From positions 1,178,001 through 1,242,000 of the forward strand of contig NC_018392.1 of assembly GCF_000208865.1 (NCBI RefSeq): a stretch of 64,000 nucleotides of DNA, read 5' to 3'. The DNA is from Neospora caninum Liverpool (Eukaryota; Apicomplexa; Conoidasida; Eucoccidiorida; Sarcocystidae). The notes beneath the pieces were generated by a model. That model saw only the letters and a program-made list of their open reading frames with translations, did no database searches and was not told the DNA's origin. The first letter of the stretch is position 1, and each line of letters begins with the position of its first letter. Shown here one piece after another: positions 36,521 to 47,600 of the stretch. A program made the translations under genes and the position numbers.

Positions 36521-36576
36521 TGAGAGGGACAGAAGGATCGAGGGAGTCTGAGAGGGACAGAAGGATCGAGGGAGTC
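36521..36576. repeat. Exact tandem duplication of 28 bases
   Basis: The unit TGAGAGGGACAGAAGGATCG plus AGGGAGTC occurs twice without change, at 36521-36548 and 36549-36576. Because 28 is not a multiple of three, the two copies read in different frames. Confidence 0.95.
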
Positions 36577-37130
36577 AGAGAGAGAAAGGAAGAGACACAG
36601 AGAAAGATAGATGGGAAGGAGATACAGAGAGGTAAAAGAGAGAGCGCAGAAGGGAGAGAATCGAGCAGTGAGAGAGGGAGAGAGATGCTTATCAGATTTC
36701 AGAGACGACGCGAACTCGGCACAGAGAGAAGAGGAAGGTCAGTTTTTTTCACACAGAAAGAGGAGAGAACTCGAGAGAACGGCAGAGAGAGGGAAGTATA
36801 GAGGGAGAGGGAAGCGTAAACAGTGGAGGAATCCGCCCGGATGATCGCTACCCTCGGGCGTTTGCATGCGGAAGAAGAGGAGAAAAAACGTTTTTCTCTG
36901 CAGTTTTCCGGACACCTGTTTTCATAGAGTGAAACTTGCAAGATTCGACAGACACACGAAACTTGTCTTTCCCTCTTTTTCACGCCAATACAGAAGAAAA
37001 CTCCACGCTGTGGAGTGAGTTCCCTGCACGCACGGCGCGGCCGCTACGCTGCCGTCTCGCCGACACACTACCTTTCCGTGGCTTTAAACGCATGCATTAG
37101 AATAATATCCGCAAATATCCATGTTCACAA

Positions 37131-37166
<36 letters not shown>

Positions 37167-37341
37167 AAACGTAAACACTGTGCGCATTCCTACCACGATG
37201 CGAAAGCGGCTTTCGGCCTCACGCATGCAAAACATATCAAGGAACAACAGAGATACCAAATTGCAAAGGCAAGAACGAAATTACAGGTTTTCCTTATATA
37301 TATATATATATATATATACAACTATAAATGTATTTACACGC

Positions 37342-37375
<34 letters not shown>

Positions 37376-37598
37376 CTGTAAGCATCATTGCTGTACGCGT
37401 AAGGATGATTTCTGTGAGACTTGGCAGCGTTGATGGCGCAGCAAGCAACGGCAAGATGCGCATGCATCTTTTTTCTCTCTCGACGTTCTTTTTGTCCGCG
37501 TACACCGTCAGACACGCGCGTGCGAGGAGAGTCGACGCACCAAGCTCTTTGCGTGCAGGAAATTTGTTGCATCCGCGCACGTCTTCATTTCTGGAAGT

Positions 37599-38568
37599 TT
37601 AGATGCGTCTGCCGAACGTGGCGTCGAAGACGAAGCCGGCAAGGCCGGGGTCTCTGCTCGCCGTGAGCTCGTCGCCGATGTCTTTGATGGGGTTGCCTTT
37701 CAAAGTGCCCGAAGTGAAGACTTGAGGCACAAATTTCGCTCGGAGTTGCGCAGCTTGGAGGGTGATGAGGTATCCGAAAAAGAGGAAAACGACCGAGATC
37801 ATGGCTGCAGAGAAAACTGGAAACAGACTAAACACTGCAAAGATCGAAGCTGCGAGGTAACACAGCAGCCCCAGTCGGAAGAGCAACAGGCAGTGCCTGT
37901 ACATGTCCTCCATGATGCCAATCGCCTGCATGCACAAAGGCAAAGAGAGACGCGCGTCACAGTCTGTTCCACACATACACCTCGTTTGAACCACTCACAG
38001 ACCGACATCGACACTGTTCTGTCCCGCAATACAGATTCGAGATATACGACGTCTAGGTAGACAGAGAGCGGTATGCATAGATACAGAAATACATAGACAT
38101 GCATGGGTAGATACGGTTGTAGATGCAGACATAGAGCCATGCATGTCTGCGTGTTTGAAAATGTGGATGCTTGCATGTTGGTGCAGCTCTCTGCACGCTC
38201 GCGGGGTGGTTACGGCTTCGTTCATGAAATCCCGTTTACGTGTTTTCGCAGCGATGTCCTCGTTCGAACACGTGCTTCTTCAATGTGGAGATCACAGGAA
38301 CGCGACGCGGGCAAAAACACCTGGACGGAGGGCGTGGGCGCATGTTACTCTCTGCAAATTGGCCCTCACACGCTCGGTGGAATGCCCTTCATCCACTTTC
38401 CAGATGCATATATGCATGCAGATATCACTCTCCCTCCTTCGAACCACACGCGCTCTTCGCCCGGCGCCTTCTCTCCACGGTTTCAACACTCTGCCACGAC
38501 ACAGTGTCTACAAGTACCTCGATCCCTCTCTCTCCACCTATATCTACATCTATTTCTCTCTATCCACA

Positions 38569-38605
<37 letters not shown>

Positions 38606-38718
38606 CTACCTATATGTATCTCTCTCTACCTATATGTATTTCTCTCTCTCTGCCGATATCCATATCTCTCTATCTACATACACATATCTCCCTCTCTATC
38701 TGCCTATATCTTTATCTT

Positions 38719-38755
<37 letters not shown>

Positions 38756-39364
38756 GTACCTGGACACATCCATATAAATATACATCTGTAGATGTGTAAA
38801 GCTTTGTATCAAGACATACACAGACATGCGTGGATGTGTGGTCTGTAGACACCTCAGACGGCGAGACAGTTTTTGCAAACGAGGCAGTTTCCCACACGCT
38901 CTGGGCGTTGACAAAAAAAAGTCTGTTCTGTTGCGAGATGAACAGTCGCCACACTGTGGCGTGTTTTTTTGTCTGTCCATCGACGGGCTGTTGAGCTATT
39001 CCCCGGCGCTCCCGCCTCTCGTTTTTTTCTCTCCCAGTCTTACCACGTCGTAGGAGTGATCGCCTCGCCCGGTCAGAGCTTTTCCTGGTCCCCAGAGACA
39101 GCAAACGACGCTGATGACCATGAGCACGAGGTTCAAGCCCATGGCAGCGCCTGCTGCGAGGACGAAGAGAACGTTCGTACCCTTGTTCGAAGGAGCGTCG
39201 CGGGTGTGAAGGAGGCTGACGGCGGAGGCGAAACCGCCGAGGAACGCAGCCAAGACGCCGAATTTCTTGAAAACGTCGATCCAGTAACGCAGCTCCACGT
39301 GGCGAATCTCGAGCGTCTCACACGCCAGATCGGCCACTACGCGCGCCTTGTTTGCTTGCAACAT
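37599..39364 (-). CDS. Small four-helix membrane protein of unknown function, 2 exons
   Basis: Minus-strand exons 39364-39044 and 37925-37599 join in phase 0 into 215 residues. I do not recognise the family. Predicted membrane helices lie at about 34-52, 65-90, 121-140 and 142-164, so both ends may face the same side. The tail after the last helix is soluble and ends DATFGRRI. The first exon also carries a short charged head (ARVVADLACETLEIRHVELR) before helix 1. The start at ATG 39364 is uncertain. A strong pyrimidine tract runs up to an AG at 39356-39357 on the minus strand, so residues 4 onward could begin an internal exon with the true start upstream, beyond the GA repeat and the assembly gap. 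The acceptor of exon 2 is TGCATGCAG. It faces the SR140-like gene tail to tail. Confidence 0.75.
38571..38757. repeat. AT and CT microsatellites in the intron of the four-helix protein gene
   Basis: A TA run near 38571-38603, CTCTATCTACATA-type text, and a CT-to-TA compound run at 38717-38757. Confidence 0.85.
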
Positions 39365-39429
39365 GACGAAGACACAAAAAAAGGAAAAAACGAAAAACCG
39401 GAAAAAGAAGAAACGACTAGGGAACCAAA

Positions 39430-39862
39430 GACGAAAAAAGAGAGGAGAGAAGAGAGAGAAGAGAAAGAGAGAAGAGAGAGAAGAGAAGAGAGAGAAGAGA
39501 AGAGAGAGAAGAGAAGAGAGAGAAGAGAAGAGAGAGAAGAGAAGAGAGAGAAGAGAAGAGAGAGAAGAGAAGAGAGAGAAGAGAAGAGAAGAGAGAGAAG
39601 AGAAGAGAGAGAAGAGAAGAGAGAGAAGAGAAGAGAGAGAGAGAGGCAGAGAGAGAACAGAGGAGCGGGAATAGAGGGGGGAGAAAAGGAACNNNNNNNN
39701 NNNNNNNNNNNNNNNNNNNNNNNNNNNNNNNNNNNNNNNNNNNNNNNNNNNNNNNNNNNNNNNNNNNNNNNNNNNNNNNNNNNNNNNNNNNNGAGAGAAG
39801 CGAAGACAGAGAAGAGAAGAGAGAGAAGAGAAGAGAGAGAAGAGAAGAGAGAGAAGAGAGGG
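39430..39862. repeat. GAGAGAAGAGAA repeat interrupted by an assembly gap
   Basis: Near-perfect tandem GAGAGAAGAGAA units on both sides of the Ns. The true length is unknown. Confidence 0.95.
39693..39792. other. Assembly gap of 100 Ns
   Basis: Exactly 100 N, the usual placeholder for a gap of unknown size, set inside the GA repeat. Confidence 0.99.
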
Positions 39863-41642
39863 AGAAGAAAAGGAAGAAGTTTGAAGCGCGAACGTTACAC
39901 TGGCGCAAAAAGCAAAGACACCCAATGGGAAAGGCGACGCAGGGTGAAGACTGGAGGGAAGGGCCGAAGGAAAAAGAGAGAACAGAGGAGAGAACTTCTC
40001 GAAAGAAAGGAAAGAAACGAGGGAAAGGACGAAGCGGAGTGGCAAGGAGGCGAGAGAGGCCCGAGAAGCGCGCGCGAGAGGAGAGACCGCGCGCGGCAGA
40101 AGGACCGCGCTCTCAAGAAAGCCGCAGGAGCAAAGACTCGAATGGAAAAATGGCAGAGCGAAAGAAAGCTTTTAGGAAATAGTGCGAGAAAACGATCGGT
40201 ATTTTGACCCCCCTCTTGTCTTGCCCGTGAAGCTGGCTTCGGCGCTGTGTCTTGCACAGCGGTGTCTTGTCCGGCGGCTGCCAAGCCGCGAAGGAAGGAA
40301 AAGGTCGACGGGAAAGAAGAAAAAGGAAGACGGAGGAAAACGAAAAAACAAAGCCTCAGAAAAAAGAGCGGCGCACTTGAAAACTCGGCCGTTCCGAGCT
40401 ACGGGAAAAAAGTGGTGATCTTTCCCTCGTCTCCTTTCCCCGTTGCTAGCTGAGTGAGGGGAGCGCGAGCTTCCAAGCGCCGCTCTCCCAGGCTCTCCTG
40501 TCTGTCTCCCTTTCTCTCTTTTTTTCGATACAACGCCTTCTCGGAGCAAAACTGCTTCGCCGTTCCCTCTCTGAAAAGGAAAACAAACGAAAAACAACAG
40601 GCGCAAGCATGTAGGTCAGGATCGCCGCATGTGCGCGACCGAGACCCGCCCCAGACTCACGACGCTTCCTACCCGTTTCGGTTAGCCGAATATACGCCGA
40701 CACTCGAGACACAGCTTCTGCATGCCTTGTGGTCTTGTCTCTCCTCGCAGCGCCGCGTAGAAAGAGCACGAAATTCAGCCGTGAAATCCGTTTCCTCTGG
40801 GGGTGCGTCTCGTCTTCTTTTCAGATCGCGCAAAAGCTTGCACATGCACACATGCACATCCACAAAACTGCGTAAATGCTCGAAAGCGTGACTCTACGCA
40901 TGTGATGTCCAATGCATGTGCGCAAGGAAGGATGCAGAAAAGGCGCTCGTGAAAGCCGGCTTACTGGTTCTTCGAAGAACCAGCGAGGCTCTTCACTCTT
41001 TCGCAGTGGAGACTCTTTTTCTTTCCGTTTTCGATTCTCTCTTCTCGACTCACCTGCCGCGTGAAAAGGTCTACTTGAAGTTTGTTTCGAACACAGACTC
41101 CCGGCTGGGTGCGAGGCCCAGTCGGAGGCTAGGTTTCGAAGAAAGAGATAGGAAACAAACAGAAGAGGAAGTGGAAAAAGAAGTGAAGAAGGAAACAGTT
41201 CTCTCTGCCCCGTTAAGGGTACGGACGGAGGCGAGAGGGCCCGGACCGCCTGTTTTGTGTGTCTCCCGTCTGAATCGAAGAGCCATAACTCACGCCGCCC
41301 CGCGAGGCAGGACGTTCTCTGTTTTGCTGACATCGCTCCTGTTCTGTTTTCGTTTGAACTTTCCTTTTTTGTCTCGCCTTCTTCTTCCACGTCGTTTTCT
41401 CTTCTCCCTGCATTCTGCGCGTCTCCACTCTTTTGAGGTTGATCTTCCCTCGTCGCGTTCTCGACGTTTTCCTTTCCTCTCTTTCCTGTTCTTTCCCAAG
41501 AATGAAAACCCCAAAATAACTCCAGGCTTCTCTCGCCTACGCGACCTCGTCGTAGTCACGAGAAAAACCAACTCTTCCTCTTCTTCCTCGTCTTCTTTCT
41601 CGTCTTCCCCTCGTCTTTTTTTCGTCTTCTTCCCTCCGCAAG

Positions 41643-44600
41643 ATGGCGTTAAAGGCCATCTGCAGGCGCCGTAAGTCTTCCAGGGAAGCGGCTGCCCATG
41701 GCCATCGAAAATGAAACACTTTTCTTCTCTTCGCACCAAATCCACAAAAGACGGATCTCATGATCGCTTTCCGTGCCGACCTTCCGACTCGGGGCGTATA
41801 TCCCTTTAGTCTCTTCGGTCGTTTCCGTTCCTCTCTGCTTGTCTCCACCGACAGATGTGTATCCTCTCATCCATTTCCGCTTCAATGTCTATCTCTTTAT
41901 CGCTTTCGCTTGTCTGTCTCTCTTTTCTGTGTGTCGCCTACCATCGGTATCTCCGTTCTCCGTCTCCCTTCCTCCGGCTGCGTTTTCAACTGCGCAGCGG
42001 CCTTTGCGCAAGCTGTGCTTGCGTCTTCTCCGTCTCTCGCTTTGCGCTTCTGAGTGCGTCGCCAGTTTTGTTCTCTGCCCATGCAAATGAATCTGTCGCT
42101 TCTTCCTTGCCTTCGTTTTTCGATCTGCGCCGCCTTCCCCAGGCCTCCTCGACGAGATGGTTCGCCACTCCACGCGCGGACAGAACTACATCGTCATGCT
42201 CGTCGACGACCGCAGTTTGCGAATCCTCTCCGCGTGCTGCAACGTCTACGACGTTTTGGAAGAGGGCGTGACAGGTCAGCACAAAAGTCCGGAGAAAAGG
42301 CGGTGCACGACTGTTCGATTTCGCCGTAACAAAGGAAAAAACGGAAAACGAGCCAGCCGCTTCGACGCGCGTGGGACACGAGACTCGTCATTCCGAGACA
42401 GAGGGCCGTGCGATCCCGCGGACCATCCCACTCTTCCCCCCAAACGCTGTGCGTGTCTCGCGTTTTCCGTGGAAGATCGTCTTCCTCTTTTTCTCGTCGT
42501 CTCCCTCCCTGCCTTTGGCCTACGTCTCCTCCTCTGTCCTGGCGTTCGACTTTCTGCTTTTCTTTCGGTTTCTCCATCTTTCAACGCGCAGTTCTTTTTG
42601 TGTGCGGTCGTGCTCCCAGTTGTCGAACCCGTGTCCAAGAAGCGCCAGCCGCTGCCCGAGTTAGACGCTCTCTACTTTGTCTCTCCTGAGGCGGCGTCCG
42701 TGGACGCCATTTTGCGGGATTTCGAGACGGAGAAAAACCAGTACAACCGCATTCAAATCTACTTCACTTCGCCGCTGCGTGAGTCACTGAAGCGCTCCCC
42801 AGAACACGCTTTAAAACGGTCCTGTCTCCGAGGTTTTAACACTCCCCGTACGAGGGCTCCCTGACCGTCCTAGCACGTCGGAGGAGTCGTTTTCTCTCGC
42901 TGTTGAAGAAGACGCGTGATCGGGCGCCTCCCCCTGGACAACGAGACAAAGTGTCGGGGTTCTCTCTGTCGTATCTCTTTCGCGTCGAGTTTTGAGAGGC
43001 GACTTCCCTTCCGGCCCGTGGAAAAAACAACGCCCTTCGCTTTTGGCCGCGTTGAGAGACTGGAGAGGCAGAGAGGAAGACGGAGACACCGGAGAAGAAA
43101 GGCAGAAGATTGCATTTTTGGCCACCCAAATGAGGGCGCGAGAAGGCGGCCGACAAAGGGGGGAAAGCGCGAGAGAGAATTCGGCTGTGGAGAAAAAAGT
43201 GGAGCAAAGTGACAAGAGGCGGAGGAAAATGAACCAGTCTGGGCTTTTCATGCATCACGCCCTTTCGCCTTCCTCGGGGTCCGTGCCGCAACTCCGTGTT
43301 TTTGTCGCACGTTGTGCCGTGTCTCTTTACTCGTTCGCCGGCGTTCTCCATCTCGTTTCCGTTCCTGCTCTCCTTCCCTCCAGCTTCTCTCTTCTCTTCC
43401 TCGTTCTATCGCATCTTTCGCTCGCCTTTTCCTGCTTTTTCCCCTTGCGGGCTCTTCAGCGCCTGGCGACAAGGTTTTGCGCAGATTCGCGGAGTGTCCT
43501 CGCATTCTCCCTCGAATTCGCGCCTTCGCCGAGTTCAACCTTGATTTCGTGGGTAAGCCCGATCGCCTTTCTCCTCCGTTTGAAGATCGAGAACGAGCAC
43601 CGGCGAATGCATGTGGAGCGGACCACGCTCAGCAGCCTCAGACTCCCGTGGTGCCTCCCAGGCGGCAGGCCTCTCGTGTCTGCATCGCCGTCTGAAGTTT
43701 TTTCCAGCCGGAGTTTTCTGCTCTATAAAGTTGACGCTCCAGAGCACGCAAACGCGAACGGCCTTCACAAAATTAGGCACTCTAAGTGCTTTTTTGCGGC
43801 ACATGCGTCGGGTGTTCCTTGGTTTCCTTTGTTTCTCCAGTTCAAGAACAGCGGATTTTCCACCTTGACCGTCCCGCCGATTTCGCCGAGCTTTTCCACA
43901 GCCCAGACTCGGAGAGACTCGAACAAATCGCCACGCACGTACGCCCTCGCGAGCGCTGTCTCCTTTCTGCATACCATCTGGCGACTCCGAAAGAGCCTCA
44001 CACAAGATGAAGATATCCTCTCACGTAACGGCTACATGCGTCTCACCCATCTCTCTTCTTCGTTATCTCTCCGTCTCCTTCCCTTCCTTTCTCTCCCTTT
44101 CTCTTTCTCTCCCTTTCTCTCCTTCTCTCTCCTTCTCCTTCTCTCTCCTTCTCCTTCTCTCCCTCTCTCTCCCTTTCTCTCCTTCTCTTTCTCTCCCTCT
44201 CTCTCCCTTTCTTTCTCTCCGTCTCGGTCTCAGCTTTAGCTCCGTTTATTTCTGTGCCTTCTCTTGGGACGAGTGGTTTTTCTCTTTCATCTGTTTTTAC
44301 CGTTTGTGCATCTTTTTGCCATTCTCTCGCGGTCATGCCCACCTTTTTCCTGCGGCGGCTCCTGCGCGTTTTTTCTTCCAGCTCTTCACCTTGTGTGCGT
44401 CTCTGGGAGAAAAACCTGCCGTTCGCTTTCAAAAAAACCTGCGCGGCTGCGCCAAAGCCGTGGCCACGTCCCTCTACGACAAACTCAGACATGCACACTT
44501 CAAGGTAACGGTCGCCGCTCTTCCGTGCGCGGTCCCAGGCTCCTCTTCCTTAGTCACCTGTTCCCTCTTTTGCTTTCTGTCATTCGCCCTCGTCGTTCTT

Positions 44601-47600
44601 CGGCCTCGTCCTTTCTGCTCGTCGCCTTCCCTCCACACGCGTTATTCTTTTCTCTGCGCCGCGGCATGCGGTGGTCTTTCGTCTTGTGGCCTTTCCCTCC
44701 TTTCCCTCTCTCGTGCGCGGAGAGCGGCCGTCGGCTGCGTGCAGGCGCGTCTCCGCATTCGCCTGTTCTACCTTTCTTTTGCAGCAAACGGCAGACTCTG
44801 GAGAGGCGACACTCCTGATTGTCGATCGTTCGATTGATCTCGCAACTCTCTTTGTCCACGAGTACACATACCAGGTGAGATCCTCGCTTGCTTGCCGTCG
44901 GACACGCACGAACAGAGTTCAAACCCCGCATTTGCAGGTCCAGGCACAGCTCCATGAGCATCTACGTTGTGCCTTCATTTATATATATATATATATACAT
45001 ACATATGCCTACACGTGTATATTTAATATATATGTAGATACACAATATGTATATACACAATATGTATATACACAATATGTATACACACAATATGTATATA
45101 TCATTATGTATATATGTAATATGCATAGATGTAATATGTATATACACAATATGTATATATACAATATGTATATATATATATATATATATATAATGTATAT
45201 ATATAATGTATGTATATATATATATATATATACATACATACATTATGTATGTTCATCCCAACAGACCTAGGGCTACACAAAGTTGCATTGATAGATATAG
45301 CTGTGTGCATATATTTATAAATGTATATATAATGTATCAACAATGTATCTATATAGTTTTATGGATGTGTATATGGGCATCTGTATCTGGTTTGTTATAT
45401 AAATTCGCATTTATCAATCTTTATACATATAGATGTATAGGTATAGATATCGGTGCGCAGGTTCGTGAATTTGTCCATTTTTGCCTCTCTCTGCTCGGTT
45501 AGATGTCACTTTCTGCGTTCACATGTCGGCACTGAGGAACGGCGTTTTCCTTTTTTGTGTTTTTAGAAAAGTGCAAAAGTAGCATCAGGGAGAGGTATGC
45601 ACAAATGCGGTTGTGAGGGGTGCGTCTGTGGAGAGGAAGAGAGGGAACCTGCCAGGAGCGTCAAAGCGTAAAAGAGCCGCGCATTTTCCCTTCTTATACC
45701 AGGCGTAAACAGGCGCTGCCTTCGAGCCTTCGTTTCGTGGTTCTGAATCTTGGAAGCGATGGGTTAATCGGAGGTCCTTTTTGAGGTTCTAGGAGCGTCT
45801 TTGTCTGGTGAGACTCGCGTGCGCATGCACACGCGCAGCAGATGTGGTAGTGAAAACACGAGACGGAAATTTTTCTCTGATGTCCTCGCGCAAACCAGGC
45901 TCTGGTGTACGACTTACTCAACATCGCCACAAGTGCTCCAACGAAGCCTCACGCGAATACAGAAGAAGACGAAGACACCATCCGAGAAGACACATTCCAG
46001 TGAGAACACAGAGACCGACACCCAGATATGTCCATTTACATGGACGTTTACGTGGCAACACATTTGTGAAGTGGATATATATATATATATATATATATAT
46101 GTAGGCTCTCTCTGGATATATGTATATTTATAAATGCAATTGCTGACTGATACGAAGATGTAGATATCGATGTAGGCGTGTGAACCTAGAGGTATAGTAG
46201 GTACGTAGCAGCATATATATATATATATATATATACATATGGATGAATATATGAAGATATGCATGCGGTGATGCATGTAAGTGTAATTGTTTACCTAGGT
46301 GCATAGATGCAACTGAATCTGTTTTTGTACATGCAAGCTCCTGGACAAGCAAAGAAGATGAGAATGCGCGTGGGTAGGCACGTGGAGACGCCGGACAGAG
46401 GGGCGATTGAATCGTACAGCGTTGTTTGTAAAAATAAATCCAGAAAGGTTCACGCGGATTCTTTACTGTCACGGGTGTTGTGCCTCTGAGGAGTCACAGG
46501 AGTCAGGTTTATGCAACGGTGCGTGTATAACTCGCTAGCTATCTATATTTTCATGCACGTGTATGTACGTGCACACTCTAACGTATTTATCTACGTCTAT
46601 GTATATATGTATATATATAGATATATATGTGATGTCCATGGATGCAGATAGAAGACACTCGAGGGGGAGGACACAGACGGGGACAGTGTTGTGATTAAAA
46701 AGGTGTTTTTGTCTGCTTTTCCGTTCACGTTCTCAGGTACGAGATCGTGAGCAATCTCGGGAAACACGAGATGAAACGGGTAAGCACGTTTCCTCGGTGC
46801 ATGCAGTCAAATCTAAAAGGCGCATGCGCGGGGTTGTGCAGGAGACAACCAAGTTCTTTATGACTGCTGTGCACCACCACCCCACAGGACTGCTTAAGAC
46901 AGCTGAAAGTCTCGACTCCAGGATTATCGGCCTTTCCCTCCAGCCGTCGCCTGTTTTGCTGCTCAGCGACGTCCATCAATATTCGGCTTGATGCATGCAG
47001 AGTCCAATAAATATTTATGTATGCAAACGCATTTTAAAACTGTTTTAGCATATTTCTGTATAGACGTGTAGGCTTGTGTGTACGCAACGAACTGGTTTGT
47101 GTGTTTAGACGTCCACACGTAAATGCCTGTGCATGTACGGCTGGGTTTCTGCTGCGTCGCCTTCTCCGAATATAGGCCGTGCTGGGAGAACAAGACGAAC
47201 TGTGGGTGCGATTTCGCCACCAGCACATCCAGGCAGTGAATCAGGAGGTCCAGGAAGAGATCAAGCGATTCATCAAGGAAAATGCGACGGCACAAATTCA
47301 AAAACAAGTAAAAGTCCACAGTTTCAATCCCCACACGAAAACGGCGTTTCTTTTCTTCACTCGTAGCAGTACACCGTCCCGTGCAGTTTAGACATTCTTG
47401 TACTGATATATATATATATATATACATGTATATAGATAGATAGATATAGGTATGTGCTTGTGTAGTGGGTCAGTATATATATGTAGAGATGGGCATATAT
47501 CCATTGCTTATGCGTGTGTTGTGGCGCCCATTATACGTATATAAATATATATGCATGCATCTATGTGAACCTTTTGGTCACCGAAGATATGGATATAGCA

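Larger units (their letters stand above)
34754..37598. other. Region between the last modelled SR140 exon and the convergent membrane-protein gene
   Basis: The true last exon or exons of the SR140-like gene should lie here. One candidate begins after the acceptor at 36297 and stays open to a stop near 36801, with Arg/Glu-rich text, but it contains an exact 28-base tandem duplication and GA-rich sequence that would read Arg/Glu-rich by chance. A short Lys/Arg reading after the acceptor at 35404 is another weak option. The rest is AT microsatellites (37132-37165, 37295-37319, 37342-37376) and a large palindrome. Confidence 0.5.
39365..41642. promoter_or_regulatory. Divergent upstream region with GA repeat and assembly gap
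   Basis: This separates the divergent four-helix protein and Sec1-like genes. It holds a GA-rich repeat with an assembly gap and then about 1.7 kb of mixed purine-rich and pyrimidine-rich DNA. No gene was recognised. An upstream exon of the minus-strand gene could hide here. Confidence 0.45.

Noticed and set aside
35971..36801. 276-residue frame as the C-terminus of SR140
   Set aside because: Not accepted as a whole: the first 330 bases are pyrimidine-rich and intron-like, and the rest is GA-rich with a frame-shifting exact duplication. It is kept only as a weak candidate tail.
38143..38799. 218-residue plus-strand frame
   Set aside because: Low-complexity Tyr/Ile/Ser text from microsatellites in the intron of the minus-strand membrane protein.
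38969..40207. 412-residue open frame crossing the Ns
   Set aside because: It exists only because GA repeats and Ns contain no stops. It is antisense to the four-helix protein exon.
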